The position numbers were made by a program, and so were the translations under genes. A model generated the notes under the pieces. The model saw nothing but the letters and a program-made list of their open reading frames with translations, did not search any database and was not told the origin of the DNA. A stretch of DNA of 64,000 nucleotides from Lunatibacter sp035460985 (GTDB lineage: Bacteria; Bacteroidota; Bacteroidia; Cytophagales; Cyclobacteriaceae): positions 1-64,000 of the forward strand of contig DATHWC010000114.1 in the NCBI GenBank assembly GCA_035460985.1. Reading direction: 5' to 3'. Shown here in pieces: positions 61,804 to 64,000 of the stretch (positions are counted from its first letter, which is position 1; each line of letters begins with the position of its first letter).

Positions 61804-62679
61804 ATGGCGAACCTTAAGGAAGTAAAAGAAAGAATAAATTCAGTCAGCTCGACACAGCAGATCACCAGGGCCATGAAAATGGTCGCTGCTGCCAAATTGA
61901 GAAAGGCCCAAGAAAAGATAATACAGATGAGGCCCTATTCCCAGAAGCTGACGGCTATACTTAACAGTATTTCTTCAGGTACAGAGGGGAGTACCGATAT
62001 CATATATGCCCAAGATAGAGCGGTCGAAAGAGTTTTAATGGTTCCTATCACATCCGACAAGGGTTTGTGCGGAGCTTTTAATTCTAATGTATTGAAATCC
62101 GCTACATATGTTTTGGAAACAAAATATCTCGGAAAGCAGGTGACGGTAATGCCGATCGGAAAGAAAGCCTTGGATTTCTTCAAAAAGAGGGAATTGCCCT
62201 TAGTAACTGATTTTGCTTTTCTCTTTCAGGACGTTTCCTTTGACAATGTAAAAATAGCCGCAGAATATGCTATGGGTGCTTTTGGGAAAGGGGAATATGA
62301 TAAAGTGGTACTAGTATATAATGAATTTAAAAATGTTGCTACCCAATTTGTACAGGTAGAACAATTTTTGCCCATTGAAAAGAAGGAGGTTGATCCCTCC
62401 AATACCAGTCAGGTGGATTATATTGTTGAGCCTTCACGTGAATATATCATTGAGGAATTGGTTCCAAATTCCCTGAAGATACAGTTTTACAAAGCTATTT
62501 TGGACAGCAATGCGTCTGAGCATGGTGCCCGTATGACCGCTATGGACAAAGCAACTGAAAATGCCAACGATCTACTCAAGGAGTTGAAGTTGGTCTATAA
62601 CAGGACAAGACAAGCGGCGATTACCAATGAAATTTTGGAAATTGTAGCCGGTGCTGAAGCGCTTAGCAGCAGTAAATAG
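61804..62679 (+). CDS. atpG: F0F1 ATP synthase subunit gamma
   Basis: The 291-residue protein has an N-terminal helix (ERINSVSSTQQITRAMKMVAAAKLRKAQ), a central Rossmann-like region with SDKGLCGAFNSN, and the C-terminal helix (ARMTAMDKATENANDLLKELKLVYNRTRQAAITNE) of the central stalk. A terminator at 62705 ends the unit here, so atpD and atpC must lie elsewhere in the genome. Confidence 0.97.
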   Translation: MANLKEVKERINSVSSTQQITRAMKMVAAAKLRKAQEKIIQMRPYSQKLTAILNSISSGTEGSTDIIYAQDRAVERVLMVPITSDKGLCGAFNSNVLKSATYVLETKYLGKQVTVMPIGKKALDFFKKRELPLVTDFAFLFQDVSFDNVKIAAEYAMGAFGKGEYDKVVLVYNEFKNVATQFVQVEQFLPIEKKEVDPSNTSQVDYIVEPSREYIIEELVPNSLKIQFYKAILDSNASEHGARMTAMDKATENANDLLKELKLVYNRTRQAAITNEILEIVAGAEALSSSK

Positions 62680-62704
62680 AGTTTTTAGAATACATTTACA
62701 TAAA

Positions 62705-62737
62705 CCCCCGAGATCTTGAAAATCTCGGGGGTTTTTT
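62705..62737 (+). terminator. Rho-independent terminator after atpG
   Basis: CCCCCGAGAT and ATCTCGGGGG pair around CTTGAAA, followed by six T residues. Confidence 0.9.
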
Positions 62738-62781
62738 ATTTTTCGGAGTAACTGTGGAACGCTTAAATGAATTAAAATCCT

Positions 62782-64000
62782 TTATTCAATGCGAGTTTCA
62801 TCATTCGGGGTTTTTTTATCCAACATTCCAAGCATTTTACCTTTTGCGGATATATGTTTTCGATGCTTTGGTGACCCTATGATTTGGGAGTTGTAGATAC
62901 CAGCATGTCCGCTAAACATATATGCAACTACACAGGCAAGCCCTATATAGGTACCGGAGGTAGCACCAAACAGTTCGATTCCCATAAGGGTGCATGCCAA
63001 AGGGGTGTTGGTGGCACCTGAAAATACGCCAACAAATCCCATTCCTGCTAGAAGTGCCACGGGAAGAGGGATAATATCCGACAGTGCGTTGCCAAGAGTT
63101 GCTCCGGTATAAAAAAGCGGAGTAACTTCGCCTCCTTTAAATCCAGCTCCCAAGGTAAGTGAGGTAGTCCCGATTTTTACCAAAAAATCATACCAGGGTA
63201 GGTCTTCTGAAAATGCATCCAGTATGGTCGGAATGCCCAGTCCTATATATTTCGTAGTTCCGGTAAGGTAAACAAAAAGAGCTATTAAAATGCCCCCGAC
63301 TACCGGCCTAAGTGGTGGATAAGTGATTTTTTTAGTAAAGAGAATTCCCCAAAAATGAATCGCTTTGGCGAATACCCGGCCAGCTAGTCCAAAACAAATG
63401 CCCGCCGTTATTATCCATAGTAGGTTTATCAAATCCAACTGGGGGATTTCAGGGATGATATAATGTGTGTGTGGAACCATCCATAAGGTTGCGCAGGTAT
63501 AGTTGGCTATATATGCGGCCAAAAATGCGGGTAAGATCGACTCGTAGCGAATCCGTCCAACAAGAAGCCACTCAAGTGCAAACACTGCTCCGGCCAACGG
63601 CGTACCAAATACGGAGGCAAACCCGGCAGCTACACCCATGGTGATCAATATTTTTCGGTCAGGCGCATCTAATCGAAACCATTTTGTGAATTGGTCAGCT
63701 ATGGCACCTCCCATTTGTACGGCGGTTCCTTCACGTCCCGCGGACCCACCCACCAGGTGGGTCATGACTGTTCCGAAAAGGACTAAAGGTGCCATGCGAA
63801 GGGGGATTACTTGAAGGGGATTATAAAATTCCTCCAGCAGCTGATTGTTTCCTTTTACTACGGATTCCCCAAATCGGTGATAGGCCCAGCCTATAAGAAA
63901 ACCCCCTAAAGGCAATAGAGCAATGATCCATAAGTTGTCTTCCCGAAAGTCGGTGGCCCAGGTTAATGAAATTAGAAAGATGGCTGAGGCTGATCCGGCA
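62782..64000 (-). CDS. ClC-type chloride channel/transporter (runs off the right edge)
   Basis: The reading frame is open to the last base of the window, so the N-terminus lies beyond it; a TTG at 63915 is internal. About 406 codons are visible. ClC motifs present: GSAGREGTAVQMGGAIA (the GREGT variant of GKEGP, near the anion site), many hydrophobic helices, GAGFKGGEVTPLFYTGATLG, and GMGFVGVFSGATNTPLACTLMGIELFG. The C-terminal tail is short and lacks a CBS pair. Whether it is a channel or an H+/Cl- exchanger depends on gate residues that I cannot judge here. It is convergent with atpG. Confidence 0.9.
   Translation of the reverse strand, partial: AGSASAIFLISLTWATDFREDNLWIIALLPLGGFLIGWAYHRFGESVVKGNNQLLEEFYNPLQVIPLRMAPLVLFGTVMTHLVGGSAGREGTAVQMGGAIADQFTKWFRLDAPDRKILITMGVAAGFASVFGTPLAGAVFALEWLLVGRIRYESILPAFLAAYIANYTCATLWMVPHTHYIIPEIPQLDLINLLWIITAGICFGLAGRVFAKAIHFWGILFTKKITYPPLRPVVGGILIALFVYLTGTTKYIGLGIPTILDAFSEDLPWYDFLVKIGTTSLTLGAGFKGGEVTPLFYTGATLGNALSDIIPLPVALLAGMGFVGVFSGATNTPLACTLMGIELFGATSGTYIGLACVVAYMFSGHAGIYNSQIIGSPKHRKHISAKGKMLGMLDKKTPNDETRIE

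Noticed and set aside
1..64000. tRNA, rRNA or known riboswitch genes
   Set aside because: I looked for cloverleaf ends and rRNA-like conserved words in the intergenic gaps and saw none; a covariance search would be needed to exclude small RNAs.

Overview
The window looks like chromosomal DNA of a Bacteroidota species, most likely order Cytophagales and close to Cyclobacteriaceae. This rests on gene content and order: a type IX secretion cluster (porP, gldK-gldL-gldM-gldN, sprE/porW), DUF6089-uppS-bamA-ompH-ompH, DUF4271 beside hemD, and an F-ATPase operon that ends at atpG without atpD or atpC. Promoter-like -7 motifs of the form TAnnTTTG and the scarcity of Shine-Dalgarno sites agree. No rRNA, tRNA or CRISPR array was seen.

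Left edge (1-3.2 kb): the 3' end of an AAA-type ATPase gene is followed by a complete IS110-family element of the IS1111 kind. Its subterminal inverted repeats can be aligned by eye, and it splits a hairpin-forming intergenic repeat. After an alpha/beta hydrolase gene comes an array of four spaced copies of a ~60-bp REP-like imperfect palindrome.

3.2-16.6 kb, housekeeping: pdxJ, a YqeY-like protein, cvpA, a PabA/TrpG-type amidotransferase, a CBS-domain protein with nadK, then the envelope-assembly run DUF6089-uppS-bamA-ompH-ompH. A 460-bp intergenic stretch packed with palindromes separates this from an ABC-F ATPase gene and prfA.

16.6-28.5 kb, mixed: a haem-binding DUF3365 lipoprotein, a large secreted M14 peptidase, tag and a DASH-type photolyase/cryptochrome (DNA repair), a second and complete copy of the left-edge ATPase family with duplicated promoter-like DNA, a CarboxypepD_reg/TonB-receptor-like outer-membrane protein, and a cytochrome c-glucose/sorbosone dehydrogenase lipoprotein.

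28.6-36 kb: one leftward gene set carries an RsbU-like membrane PP2C phosphatase, a STAS antagonist and a HATPase kinase (a partner-switching module), followed by three PpiC/SurA-type periplasmic foldase genes.

36-56 kb: DUF4197, DUF721 and hemW; an SMP-30 protein, a second Omp85-type protein, DUF4271 and hemD; then the T9SS genes porP and gldKLMN. The opposing strand carries sprE/porW, a class A penicillin-binding protein and uvrC.

56-64 kb: an M23 peptidase and a bactofilin lead directly into the F-ATPase genes (atpZ, an AtpI-like gene, atpB, atpE, atpF, atpH, atpA, atpG). A strong hairpin lies between atpE and atpF. The window ends inside a ClC-type chloride channel gene on the minus strand.
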